A DNA stretch of 64,000 nucleotides, from NCBI RefSeq assembly GCF_009741925.1, contig NZ_WPCC01000003.1, forward strand, positions 62,001-126,000, read 5' to 3'. The stretch is from Natronomonas sp. CBA1123. Its GTDB lineage: Archaea; Halobacteriota; Halobacteria; Halobacteriales; Haloarculaceae. The notes beneath the pieces were generated by a model. That model was not told the origin of the DNA, ran no database searches, and was given only the letters and a program-made list of their open reading frames with translations. The position numbers and the translations under genes are program-made. This document shows, one piece after another, positions 8,583 through 15,948 of the stretch (the first letter of the stretch is position 1; each line of letters begins with the position of its first letter).

Positions 8583-9150
8583 CTGGTACAGCGCCGATGA
8601 AACCCGAGAGAGTTGGCTGTTCTTGCTTTTAGATGTAGAACAGCACTCAGAGAACCCCACTCCTAATTTGGATGAATCAACTGATGGTGCCTCCTACATC
8701 TGTAGTTGGGAGCTTGGGATTGGGAATGCTGCCGGGTTAACTGAGTCTCACGCTGCTCGTATCGGTATCGGTAAGACCACCACTGAGACGGAATTACTTG
8801 AGGAACTGTACAGCCGGCTGAACCCGTATCGGTATTTGGATGTCGTCCTGATTACACCCTCAACCGAAACGCTTCAATTTCTCCGACGCCGTTTGGTATG
8901 CAATTCAGGAATCGACAAGCCATCGCTTCGAGGCTTCTATCATGCAGAGTTTGAGAATATCTTGGAGCAATATTTTGGCCAGACACTCGAAGACTTCGAA
9001 CTAAACGAATTTGCACGAAGCCGTCCATCTGAGGCTTACCGAAATTCAGCGAAAGCCGCCGCTTCGGGCAGCATTGAGAATTATTGGCGGATATGGGCCC
9101 AAGTATTCAGCCTATTCCCTCCGGACGAGTTGCGAGGTGCCCCCCTATGA
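8569..9150 (+). CDS. Unknown protein, possibly a degenerate RNase H-fold domain
   Basis: The start is taken at the ATG at 8569, overlapping the last 14 nt of the Cas4 gene, giving 193 residues. WLFLLLDVEQHSEN near residue 18 looks like a first acidic beta-strand. It is followed by a Trp-rich strand (YICSWELGIG), an alpha/beta section with DVVLITPSTETLQFL, and a helix FYHAEFENILEQYFG. The order loosely recalls DnaQ/PolB-type 3'-5' exonucleases, but the canonical ExE and C-terminal Asp motifs are not clear. I do not recognise a family. Overlaps on both sides tie it to the Cas4 and recombinase genes. Confidence 0.6.
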   Translation: MAARNWYSADETRESWLFLLLDVEQHSENPTPNLDESTDGASYICSWELGIGNAAGLTESHAARIGIGKTTTETELLEELYSRLNPYRYLDVVLITPSTETLQFLRRRLVCNSGIDKPSLRGFYHAEFENILEQYFGQTLEDFELNEFARSRPSEAYRNSAKAAASGSIENYWRIWAQVFSLFPPDELRGAPL

Positions 9151-9668
9151 GTCGTGAAGATGGGCCGGTGTTTATTCGGCGGAAGTTCACCATCCCAGAG
9201 CCTCAAGATGCCGTGTTAGTTAATTTGGCCGATCGGCACTATCAGGGAAATGTAAGTCTCTGTCTTCGGGCTGCTATCGAAGATCACAGAGAGTCCCTGA
9301 ACGGCCAAGGCAAACTTGCAACGCAACGTCTTGCAGGGCAGGTGGATTCAATCAGAATCCAACAGGAAGAGATTCTGGATGAGATTACTGAGATTCGGGG
9401 AGAAATACTGGAGGTGCCGCAGGATGAAATTGCCTCGTCTAAACGACTCGGAATGTCCGACGAGATGTGGCGCCTCTACAGTAGAATGAATGAGGCAAAA
9501 AGGCCTCTTCGGGTGGATGATTTAATCGAGCAGTTGGAATTACCGCTCTCTCGTGTTCAACCTGCCCTAGGTCAGCTCATCGATCAAGCGTATGTGGTTG
9601 AAATAGAGGAAGGGAGCCATCGCTATGGACTTCCTGGATATTGCCAAACTGGTGGATTCAATGAATGA
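9147..9668 (+). CDS. Recombinase accessory protein (RHH-like N-terminus, coiled coil, winged helix)
   Basis: The start is at the ATGA overlapping the previous stop, giving 173 residues. The N-terminal part (FIRRKFTIPEPQDAVLVNLA; NVSLCLRAAIEDH) looks like a ribbon-helix-helix DNA-binding domain. A coiled coil follows (RIQQEEILDEITEIRGEIL), then a winged-helix-like tail (PLRVDDLIEQLELPLSRVQP). It overlaps the recombinase gene by 8 nt. A clear paralogue with the same layout sits at 11609-12139, also directly before a recombinase. A role as recombination directionality or accessory factor is inferred from that repeated arrangement; haloarchaeal SNJ2-type integrases are known to need small operon-encoded partners. 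Confidence 0.65.
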   Translation: MSREDGPVFIRRKFTIPEPQDAVLVNLADRHYQGNVSLCLRAAIEDHRESLNGQGKLATQRLAGQVDSIRIQQEEILDEITEIRGEILEVPQDEIASSKRLGMSDEMWRLYSRMNEAKRPLRVDDLIEQLELPLSRVQPALGQLIDQAYVVEIEEGSHRYGLPGYCQTGGFNE

Positions 9669-10668
9669 GGAGTCCCAATCGCCGGTCAAATACCGGGTAC
9701 CCGACGAATACGCTCAGGAATATCTGCGCCGCAATGACGGGATTGTTCTTGCGAAAACGACGGTCAAATCGTACGACTCTCTATTGACACAGTACGTCGA
9801 ATTCCTACACAGTCGAGATTGTTCTGTACTGGATGCTCAATTGGAGGATGTCGTTTGCTTCATCGAGGATTGTGTACGACACGGTAATCGTGAATCAACC
9901 ATACAAGGTAAGCTGACGACAATAAGTGAGCTCTATCGATACATCCGACTCTGGACCGACGCAGGTGACGAACTCGCATTAGAGCCCTTACGACTCAGAC
10001 AAATAGACACTAGCAAATATCGGACGCCCCAGCCGATAGAACGAGTTGCGCTCTCTCGGGAAGAGATTCGTAGACTCTTCGATTCGTTCAACAGCTATCG
10101 AAATCGGTTAATCGCGATTGTCGCGATTGAAACCGCGCTGCGAAACTCTGACCTCCGGAGTATCCGAATAGAAGATGTCGATATTGAAGCCTCTACAATC
10201 TACGTTCCTAACCCCAAAAACTCGAAGCCCTACATCGTCCCGATAAGTGATGAATTATCGTATGAACTCGAAATTTGGATTCGTGGGCACCGTGGGGGAT
10301 TCGCACTAGGAGGTCCGTATCTATTTCCTGGTCAGACGAAAGAACAGCTCGGCCGGAATGAAAGCTTGAACAAAATCATCGTTGATGCCGCTGAAAAAGC
10401 AGGGATTCAGGGCGTGATTGGTCGATCTCGACTGTCCACCAAGCAGCAGCAAATGATGAATACAGAGAAGGAATACAGAGAGTGGAAACGGGTCACGGTA
10501 CATACTCTTCGTCATTCTTGTATCACTTTACTCGAGGAAGCAGGTGTGAGTCTACCTTACAGGCAACTCATTGCGAATCACTCCACCTCTGAGACGACCA
10601 AAGGATACTCACATGGCTCGAGAGATGGGTTCGAGTCTATTCGAGCGAAGTTTGATCCACCGCGATAA
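9661..10668 (+). CDS. Tyrosine recombinase/integrase (first copy)
   Basis: Starting at ATG 9661 the protein has 335 residues. It has an N-terminal SAM-like core-binding domain (about 25-110) and a catalytic domain with the full set: Arg161 (TALRNSDLRS), His281-x-x-Arg284 (HTLRHS), His307 (ANHS) and Tyr316 (KGYSHGS). It should cut and rejoin DNA through a phosphotyrosine link. It ends the operon Cas4, unknown, accessory, recombinase, in which every junction overlaps. It is closely related to the recombinase at 12132-13124 by motif context (AGIQ, ANHS, THALRH-like). It looks intact. Confidence 0.85.
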   Translation: MNEESQSPVKYRVPDEYAQEYLRRNDGIVLAKTTVKSYDSLLTQYVEFLHSRDCSVLDAQLEDVVCFIEDCVRHGNRESTIQGKLTTISELYRYIRLWTDAGDELALEPLRLRQIDTSKYRTPQPIERVALSREEIRRLFDSFNSYRNRLIAIVAIETALRNSDLRSIRIEDVDIEASTIYVPNPKNSKPYIVPISDELSYELEIWIRGHRGGFALGGPYLFPGQTKEQLGRNESLNKIIVDAAEKAGIQGVIGRSRLSTKQQQMMNTEKEYREWKRVTVHTLRHSCITLLEEAGVSLPYRQLIANHSTSETTKGYSHGSRDGFESIRAKFDPPR

Positions 10669-11608
10669 TCTGCCATATCTACACGATTTTGATGTTTTAA
10701 AGTACTTTCCCAACAGGTGCAATCTGTGAGAGTTACCGTATAATTCAACTTAATTTTATTCTCACATTCACTGCGGAGCTCCCTATCTACGGTAGTTGAC
10801 TTGGTGCTGTTTCGATGGTCTGATTATTGTTCTTTTGAAGCACTCATAATATAATTGGTATGAATATTCCAGTTTTGATTCTGGAGTAGATACCGAATAA
10901 ATACCCTCTGTTAGTCTGTATGCAGCCTGTTTCTAACGAAAACTGCTCCTGAATAAGATGCACCGATTTAATTTGCCGAAATGAGGCGCTTTAGACATCA
11001 TATTATCCGGTTTCCCATCTGTCTCCGCACTAGTATCTTCTAATAAATAAATAAAATAATGTATTATCTATTACTGAATAGTCTGTTAGTTACTGTTGGT
11101 TGATTAACAGTCACGCCACTCTTTCGAGAGTTCTTAGCCTTAACCGTCGACCTCCATTAATACCAGCAACAATTGCGGCAATATGGTTCTGAATACTTAT
11201 AGCCTTTAACATAATGTATTGGTTTCTATTACAAAATAAATAGAGAAAGTAAAAATACCATACCAAGTTCCATTATACTTACTGGTTTGCAATATTCTTA
11301 CGTCTATAATTAACCAAAAGTTATAATCTTCTTTGGCGTAATCGTCACACACCGGCTCGATGACATCGCAGATCATGGACTGTGCAGTTGTGCCATAATC
11401 TGCCCGGGGAGGCCACCCCGGACATAGAGCCGGTCTCGAACAATGCAAACACCAGCTCTAGCGGCCAATAGCGGCCGCACTGTAAAAAAGCACGTGAACC
11501 GTTCAGAAGGCGTAACCAAAAGCAACCGTTTGGGGTTCTCTTCTGTTGAAGCCGATAGTGTCCCCGCGTTTTCAGTCTGTATCGCGCAGATTATGAGGTG
11601 GACATAGC
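10669..11608. other. 940-bp AT-rich non-coding stretch between two recombinase modules
   Basis: No open frame here looks like a protein. The sequence is markedly AT-rich to about 11340, then switches to a GC-rich block (11341-11480) containing nested inverted repeats, listed separately. A block of this kind between two integrase modules could be an attachment or recombination region or a structured RNA; neither is shown. Confidence 0.55.
11351..11434. repeat. Nested inverted repeats between recombinase modules
   Basis: ACCGGCTC (11351-11358) is the exact reverse complement of GAGCCGGT (11427-11434). Inside lies a tighter hairpin, CCGGGG (11404-11409) with CCCCGG (11416-11421) around a 6-nt loop. 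Just downstream AGCGGCC occurs twice separated by AAT, near 11460. The block is GC-rich in an otherwise AT-rich spacer. Confidence 0.5.
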
Positions 11609-12139
11609 ATGCCTGAAAATCAATCAGGCAATGGGTCTCGATTCAATGCTCGGCGGTTTACTCTAACTGAATATCATGATGACCGTCTGAATGAAATAGC
11701 TGAGAACTGCTATGGTGGAAATGCCAGCTTGTGTGTTCGGAATGCGATCGAGGACCACTCGCAGACGCTTGAGGGGAGCGGAGATAATCTCCTTAGGGAA
11801 ATGTCCGTTCAATTGGATCAGATTGAGAAGATTTTGCTTGAATCCGACTGTGAGGAATCCACATCTCAGAGAGATAAGCCATCAAGAGAGAATCCAAATG
11901 CATTCAATATCCCCTCAGAGCAACAATTAAGTGATGGAACTGGTGAGGTGTTCGAATATATTCTTGAAAACCATCCCAATAGAACAACGTTCGAATCAAT
12001 CCTCACAGAAATTCCCGGATCAAAAACCGATGTTTCTCGGTGTCTCTTGGAGTTACAAGAATTAGGCCGGATTAATACTGAAGGTGTAGACTCTGTCACA
12101 TTCGGTATTAATCAATCAGGAGGACAAATTGATGACTGA
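11609..12139 (+). CDS. Recombinase accessory protein (second copy)
   Basis: The 176-residue protein repeats the plan of the protein at 9147-9668. It has an RHH-like N-terminus (RFNARRFTLTEYHDDRLNEI; NASLCVRNAIEDH), a coiled-coil segment (MSVQLDQIEKILL) and a winged-helix-like C-terminus (VFEYILENHPNRTTFE; DVSRCLLELQELG). The shared Cys-(V/L)-R-x-AIEDH stretch makes common ancestry clear. It overlaps the next recombinase start by 8 nt and has a strong ribosome-binding site for that gene inside its 3' end. It is probably a DNA-binding partner of that recombinase. Confidence 0.65.
   Translation: MPENQSGNGSRFNARRFTLTEYHDDRLNEIAENCYGGNASLCVRNAIEDHSQTLEGSGDNLLREMSVQLDQIEKILLESDCEESTSQRDKPSRENPNAFNIPSEQQLSDGTGEVFEYILENHPNRTTFESILTEIPGSKTDVSRCLLELQELGRINTEGVDSVTFGINQSGGQIDD
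12118..12123 (+). promoter_or_regulatory. Ribosome-binding site for the second recombinase
   Basis: AGGAGG, a near-perfect anti-16S match, lies 8 nt before the ATG at 12132. It favours that ATG over the in-frame TTG at 12129. Confidence 0.6.
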
Positions 12140-13124
12140 TCCTCATCGAGTCCGCCATGAGGTCTCTAAGAATTGGCTAGAGCTTAGAAAGGCGAGGAAA
12201 TCTACAGAGCACAGTATTCGATTATCGGCATGTAACGAGCGGCAGTATGTTGATTTCTTGCGGGATCTGGGTGTTGATTTGCTATCTGAAGATTTTAAAC
12301 ATTATTTGAAATTCTTATCGTACAAAACGTCCTTGGGAAGAGCGGAAGAAACCGTGAGGGGGTACAAGACAACCATTCAGAATATATATCACTATGTTGA
12401 TACCTTATCTGACAAGACTGCAAATTTGTCTTATGAAATTATCAAAGGACACAGTCTAAGGGGGTATTCTTTTGCCGGAGGATTTGAACGGCAAGCATTG
12501 ACCATCGAAGAAGTTGAAAAATTATTGAGTTCCTTCAAATATCTACGAAATAAACTAATGGCCTTTACTGTATTTTGTACAGGCTTACGAAATAAGGCAA
12601 TTCGTAACCTCCGGCTTGATGATATTGATTACGAACAATCAACAATTCGAGTTAGAAACCCCAAGGGTGGAGGTCCGGCTTACTCAGCTGCCATGCCTCA
12701 AATTCTTTCGCTCAAATTAAAACAATGGGAAAAGGTTGGGCGGAAAAGCCACTCATCACCGATGGAGCACAACTACGTATTTCCCTCGAAAAAGGGTATT
12801 GGGAAACTCGGGTGCAACGCATCTTTTGGTATACCTGTTAAAAAAGCAGCTGAACGCGCTGGTATTCAGGATATTTTAGGAACAACTACCGAAACTAGAA
12901 ATGGAAAAGAAATAACGAGAAAATGGTCAAAAGTCACGCCACATGCCCTACGGCACACCTATATTACATTTCTTAAGAACTCTGGGGCACCTAGTGAGGC
13001 GAGGCAGCAAGCAGCGAATCATAGCGATATGTCCACAACAAAGAGATACGAACATACTGAGGGGGAATACGATAACATAATTCGTTCGATTTTTGACTCA
13101 CAAAAAAGACTACGCGATTTCTAA
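12132..13124 (+). CDS. Tyrosine recombinase/integrase (second copy)
   Basis: This 330-residue recombinase has a core-binding domain (about 30-110) and a catalytic domain with Arg153 (TGLRNKAIRNL), His271-x-x-Arg274 (HALRHTY), His297 (ANHSDMS) and Tyr306 (KRYEHTE). All nucleophile-pocket residues are present. It pairs with the overlapping accessory gene, repeating the 9147-10668 module. Its codons and the surrounding DNA are much more AT-rich than the catabolic genes further right, which suggests separate acquisition. It looks intact. Confidence 0.85.
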   Translation: MTDPHRVRHEVSKNWLELRKARKSTEHSIRLSACNERQYVDFLRDLGVDLLSEDFKHYLKFLSYKTSLGRAEETVRGYKTTIQNIYHYVDTLSDKTANLSYEIIKGHSLRGYSFAGGFERQALTIEEVEKLLSSFKYLRNKLMAFTVFCTGLRNKAIRNLRLDDIDYEQSTIRVRNPKGGGPAYSAAMPQILSLKLKQWEKVGRKSHSSPMEHNYVFPSKKGIGKLGCNASFGIPVKKAAERAGIQDILGTTTETRNGKEITRKWSKVTPHALRHTYITFLKNSGAPSEARQQAANHSDMSTTKRYEHTEGEYDNIIRSIFDSQKRLRDF

Positions 13125-13183
13125 TCCTCTTCCAGACCTATCTGATTTACTACTTCTTCAATAAGTATACGCGATTTAGCCGA

Positions 13184-13200
13184 TGGTCACTCAGTAGCCA
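13184..13200. repeat. Imperfect inverted-repeat site, copy 1
   Basis: TGGTCACTCAGTAGCCA is a near-palindrome around a CTCAG-like centre and matches the site at 13237-13253 at 14 of 17 positions. It lies 60 nt after the second recombinase stop. Confidence 0.5.
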
Positions 13201-13236
13201 CTACAGTTGGTAAAAGACGGGTTTGAAGACTCAAAA

Positions 13237-13253
13237 TGGCCATTCAGTGGCCA
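13237..13253. repeat. Perfect inverted-repeat site, copy 2
   Basis: TGGCCATTCAGTGGCCA has perfect 6-bp arms (7 bp with the flanking A and T at 13236 and 13254) around a 5-nt centre. Two such sites 53 bp apart directly upstream of the third recombinase gene could be operators or recombinase core sites. Confidence 0.55.
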
Positions 13254-13310
13254 TCAGCTGATCTCAGGGGGACTATCCAGCACAAATGGTGGTGTAGCAG
13301 GGGGGGTCGT

Positions 13311-14240
13311 ATGAACCACTTCCATCGAGGGACACCGGCCCAAGCGAGGTCTCTGGAAGGTGCAGTTGACCGGTTTTGCAGCGAACTCACTGATTCAGTT
13401 TCTGACCCAACAGTCTCTTCTTATCGAACTACCCTCTCAAGCTTTATTGAGTGGTACTCGGAAAATAGCGAACCTCGGTCACTACCAACAGCGGACCACG
13501 CGTATTTGTTCATACGACATGCAGTCATACAATTAGAGAAATCCATAGACACGGCTTCCGGATATGCATCTTCCCTCTCGAACTTTCTAGCCTACATCAG
13601 ATCTCGAAGTCCGAGAGCTACAAAAATCGAAGTCGTGGCAAATCTCATAACGAGTGACTCTCCCCGACTGCAAGCCCTCGCACAAAATCTCTCGACGATT
13701 GTTGCTCGAAGCACCTCAACAAAAACAGCTCTCTCGAGAGCTGTCAACTGTCTCCTAATGTATCTGCGCCAATGTCTGTTTGGCTCCCGCGTTCACGTCT
13801 ATTCGGAACTGTTGATTGAGTCGAAAAGCTGCGTGGAACAACTTGTGCAGATTGACTGTGCTGATATTAATCTCCAGCAAGGGACCGTCACAGTGGATGT
13901 TTCGCAGGATTACGTTGTGGGCAGCGCAGGGTTGGTTAGCAAATACACTGCCAGCATTTCGGAGCTAACCTGTGAAGCACTTAAAATGTACCTCGAGCAC
14001 GAACGAGAACCCGTGAGCGGCAATAATGAGCCACTCTTTACCTCTCGAAATGGGCGGATGAGTGTCTCGACTCTCCGTCGTTCAATAGGAGATGCGAGCC
14101 GTACCGCCTCTCAGTTCCCAGTAGAACAGCTTGACGTATGTACTCCTAGTCACAACCCCAGCAGGTTATCCATGCCGGTTCCACTCTCTCCTAATGATCT
14201 CTACCAGTACGCTGCTTTGGAGGCGATTACGCCATCATGA
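13311..14240 (+). CDS. Recombinase-like protein lacking catalytic residues
   Basis: Starting at ATG 13311, behind a run of seven G, the protein has 309 residues. The first half resembles a tyrosine-recombinase core-binding domain (TVSSYRTTLSSFIEWY; ASSLSNFLAYI). The second half keeps the outline of a catalytic domain (DCADINLQQGTVTV; EPLFTSRNGRMSVSTLRR) but has no HxxR box and no Tyr nucleophile near its C-terminus. It ends in an ATGA overlap with the next, active recombinase. A non-catalytic partner or DNA-binding subunit is the likely role. An upstream ATG at 13236 lies inside the inverted-repeat site and is a less likely start. Confidence 0.6.
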   Translation: MNHFHRGTPAQARSLEGAVDRFCSELTDSVSDPTVSSYRTTLSSFIEWYSENSEPRSLPTADHAYLFIRHAVIQLEKSIDTASGYASSLSNFLAYIRSRSPRATKIEVVANLITSDSPRLQALAQNLSTIVARSTSTKTALSRAVNCLLMYLRQCLFGSRVHVYSELLIESKSCVEQLVQIDCADINLQQGTVTVDVSQDYVVGSAGLVSKYTASISELTCEALKMYLEHEREPVSGNNEPLFTSRNGRMSVSTLRRSIGDASRTASQFPVEQLDVCTPSHNPSRLSMPVPLSPNDLYQYAALEAITPS

Positions 14241-15364
14241 GCGAAGAAATAGCAACTGTGTTGTCTGAGATTGATGACCCTGAGATTGTAGATCAAATCC
14301 TCCAAGTGGTCAACTCCACCGGGGAGACAAATAATCCATTAGGCGACAGTTCGACTTCTGCTACCCTTTCGGAGCTCTATCAACGATTTCTTTCACGGAG
14401 ACAGAATCGTAGTCCAGCAACGAAAGCCCAGTACAAGCGTACAATTCCTGATTTTGTCGACTTTGCTAATGAGCGAAATATTACGTCCCCTGGCCAGCTT
14501 TCAACGGAAGTCGTCGACGCCTACGTTGATGAACTCCAAGGTGAGTACGATTCGGATGCAACCGTACTCACCTATACGAAGAACGTTCGAGGATGGCTTC
14601 GGTGGCTCAACGAGCGCCAATTGTGTGGTGAAGCGGTGTACCGAATTCTTGATAAGCAAGAATTAGGATTGACCCCAACTGCTCGAGACGAGGCGATACC
14701 GAAGAGAGTGATAACTGCTGTACTCGACAATCTCCAAAAGCATCGTCGAGGATCGCGACTCCACGCACTCGTCGCGCTCTTTTGGAACGCAGGTCCTCGT
14801 ATCGGGGGTGTCCATTCACTCGATGTCGATGATTTTGATACACAGGACAACGAACTCCGATTTCGTCATCGTCCCGAGAGTGGTACACGGTTGAAAAATG
14901 GCGATGACGATACCGGTTCCAGCGGCGATGGGGAACGGAATATCGTCCTTGAGGACACCGTCGCGGACGCGCTCCAGCTCTACATTCAGGTGGGGCGTCC
15001 AGCCGCTACTGACGAGTTTGGACGGAAGCCTCTATTTGCAACTGAATATGGCCGAGCTGCCCGATCGACGCTTCGACGGTGGGTCTACGAAGCAACGGGC
15101 TGTCGGTGGCAGCCTCAAACGAATTCTCATTCGTGTTGTGATGGTGGCTGCAATCCAGATTCGGACCCCTGCAACCAATCTTACTATCCCCATGCTATTC
15201 GACGTGGGTCGATTGTCAACCATCTCAGCGGTGGTTTGCGGCGGGAGTTGGCTAGTGAACGATTCGATGTCTCAGTTAAAGTCATCAAGAAACACTACGA
15301 CCCCCGTACCGAGCAGGATAGATTGAATGATCGACGGCAGGCGGTAAAGGGTGCTTGGGAATAG
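14237..15364 (+). CDS. Tyrosine recombinase with Cys-rich insertion
   Basis: The 375-residue protein has a core-binding domain (about 45-130) and a catalytic domain with Arg188 (AGPRIGG), His319-x-x-Arg322 (PHAIRRG) and Tyr354 (KKHYDPRTEQ). Between the Arg and His boxes sits a Cys-rich insertion (Cys289, 300, 301, 305, 312), probably a metal-binding finger. The second catalytic His is replaced in the ERFDVS segment, and the same change occurs in the paralogue at 45735-46748, so it is a family trait. Translation is coupled to the catalytically empty partner upstream. It is probably an integrase of a plasmid- or virus-derived element. Confidence 0.8.
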   Translation: MSEEIATVLSEIDDPEIVDQILQVVNSTGETNNPLGDSSTSATLSELYQRFLSRRQNRSPATKAQYKRTIPDFVDFANERNITSPGQLSTEVVDAYVDELQGEYDSDATVLTYTKNVRGWLRWLNERQLCGEAVYRILDKQELGLTPTARDEAIPKRVITAVLDNLQKHRRGSRLHALVALFWNAGPRIGGVHSLDVDDFDTQDNELRFRHRPESGTRLKNGDDDTGSSGDGERNIVLEDTVADALQLYIQVGRPAATDEFGRKPLFATEYGRAARSTLRRWVYEATGCRWQPQTNSHSCCDGGCNPDSDPCNQSYYPHAIRRGSIVNHLSGGLRRELASERFDVSVKVIKKHYDPRTEQDRLNDRRQAVKGAWE

Positions 15365-15551
15365 CGACGACTCAGGATATAGAAACAGACTCTCGTCCTG
15401 TTGTCGATCCGATTCCGTTCCTCACCGACGGATGATTGTGATACCCAATCCTGGGTGCCATTGGAGGGGCTGAACATATTCGAGTTCCACCGGACTAGGT
15501 GCAAAGGGCGAAGGGCATGGACTCACAAAACTATAACAAATGAAAACGCTT

Positions 15552-15572
15552 ACGTATTCATGCGTAATACGT
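15552..15572. repeat. Palindromic operator-like site (copy 1)
   Basis: ACGTATT and AATACGT form perfect 7-bp arms around CATGCGT, immediately upstream of the gene at 15580. A related block lies at 61320-61380 in front of an acyl-CoA synthetase remnant. The position 8-28 nt before the ATG suits an autoregulatory operator. Confidence 0.55.
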
Positions 15573-15579
15573 TGTGTAT

Positions 15580-15930
15580 ATGCGATATAGAACGCTGCTC
15601 GAACAAACGATTGAGACGTGGGAAGACGGATACGGCGTCGTCCAAATCGTCACGCCGGAAGAGACAGAGGACAACCAGCTCCGATTCTGCTACTACAAGG
15701 ACGGTGAGTTCGTCAATCGGCCGCTCACAATCGCTCCCACACCGGAGGTTGCAGAGCAAACCGGCGAAGTCATCGACACGATGTCGAGTCTCGCACGCAC
15801 CTTCTCGCCCGACGAAATCGAAGCGCTCGTCGAGGAGTTGGGCGAAGAGAAAATCCTCGAGTTGTCCGTCCTCATCGAGGAACTCGGGAAGAGCCGGCTC
15901 AAAGAAATCCTCGACGAGAAAACCGACTGA
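15580..15930 (+). CDS. Small acidic hypothetical protein
   Basis: From ATG 15580 (an in-frame GTG at 15574 is possible) this is a 116-residue protein with a beta-rich N-terminal half (GYGVVQIVTPEE; NQLRFCYYKDGEFV). The acidic helical C-terminal half has two similar segments (SPDEIEALVEELGEEKILEL and VLIEELGKSRLKEILDE). I do not recognise a family. It lies behind a strong palindrome, and the decayed start of a homologue occurs at 61342-61380. It converges on the SMC-like gene, stopping 18 nt before that gene's stop. Confidence 0.55.
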   Translation: MRYRTLLEQTIETWEDGYGVVQIVTPEETEDNQLRFCYYKDGEFVNRPLTIAPTPEVAEQTGEVIDTMSSLARTFSPDEIEALVEELGEEKILELSVLIEELGKSRLKEILDEKTD

Positions 15931-15948
15931 ATCTCCAGGTGGTGAATC

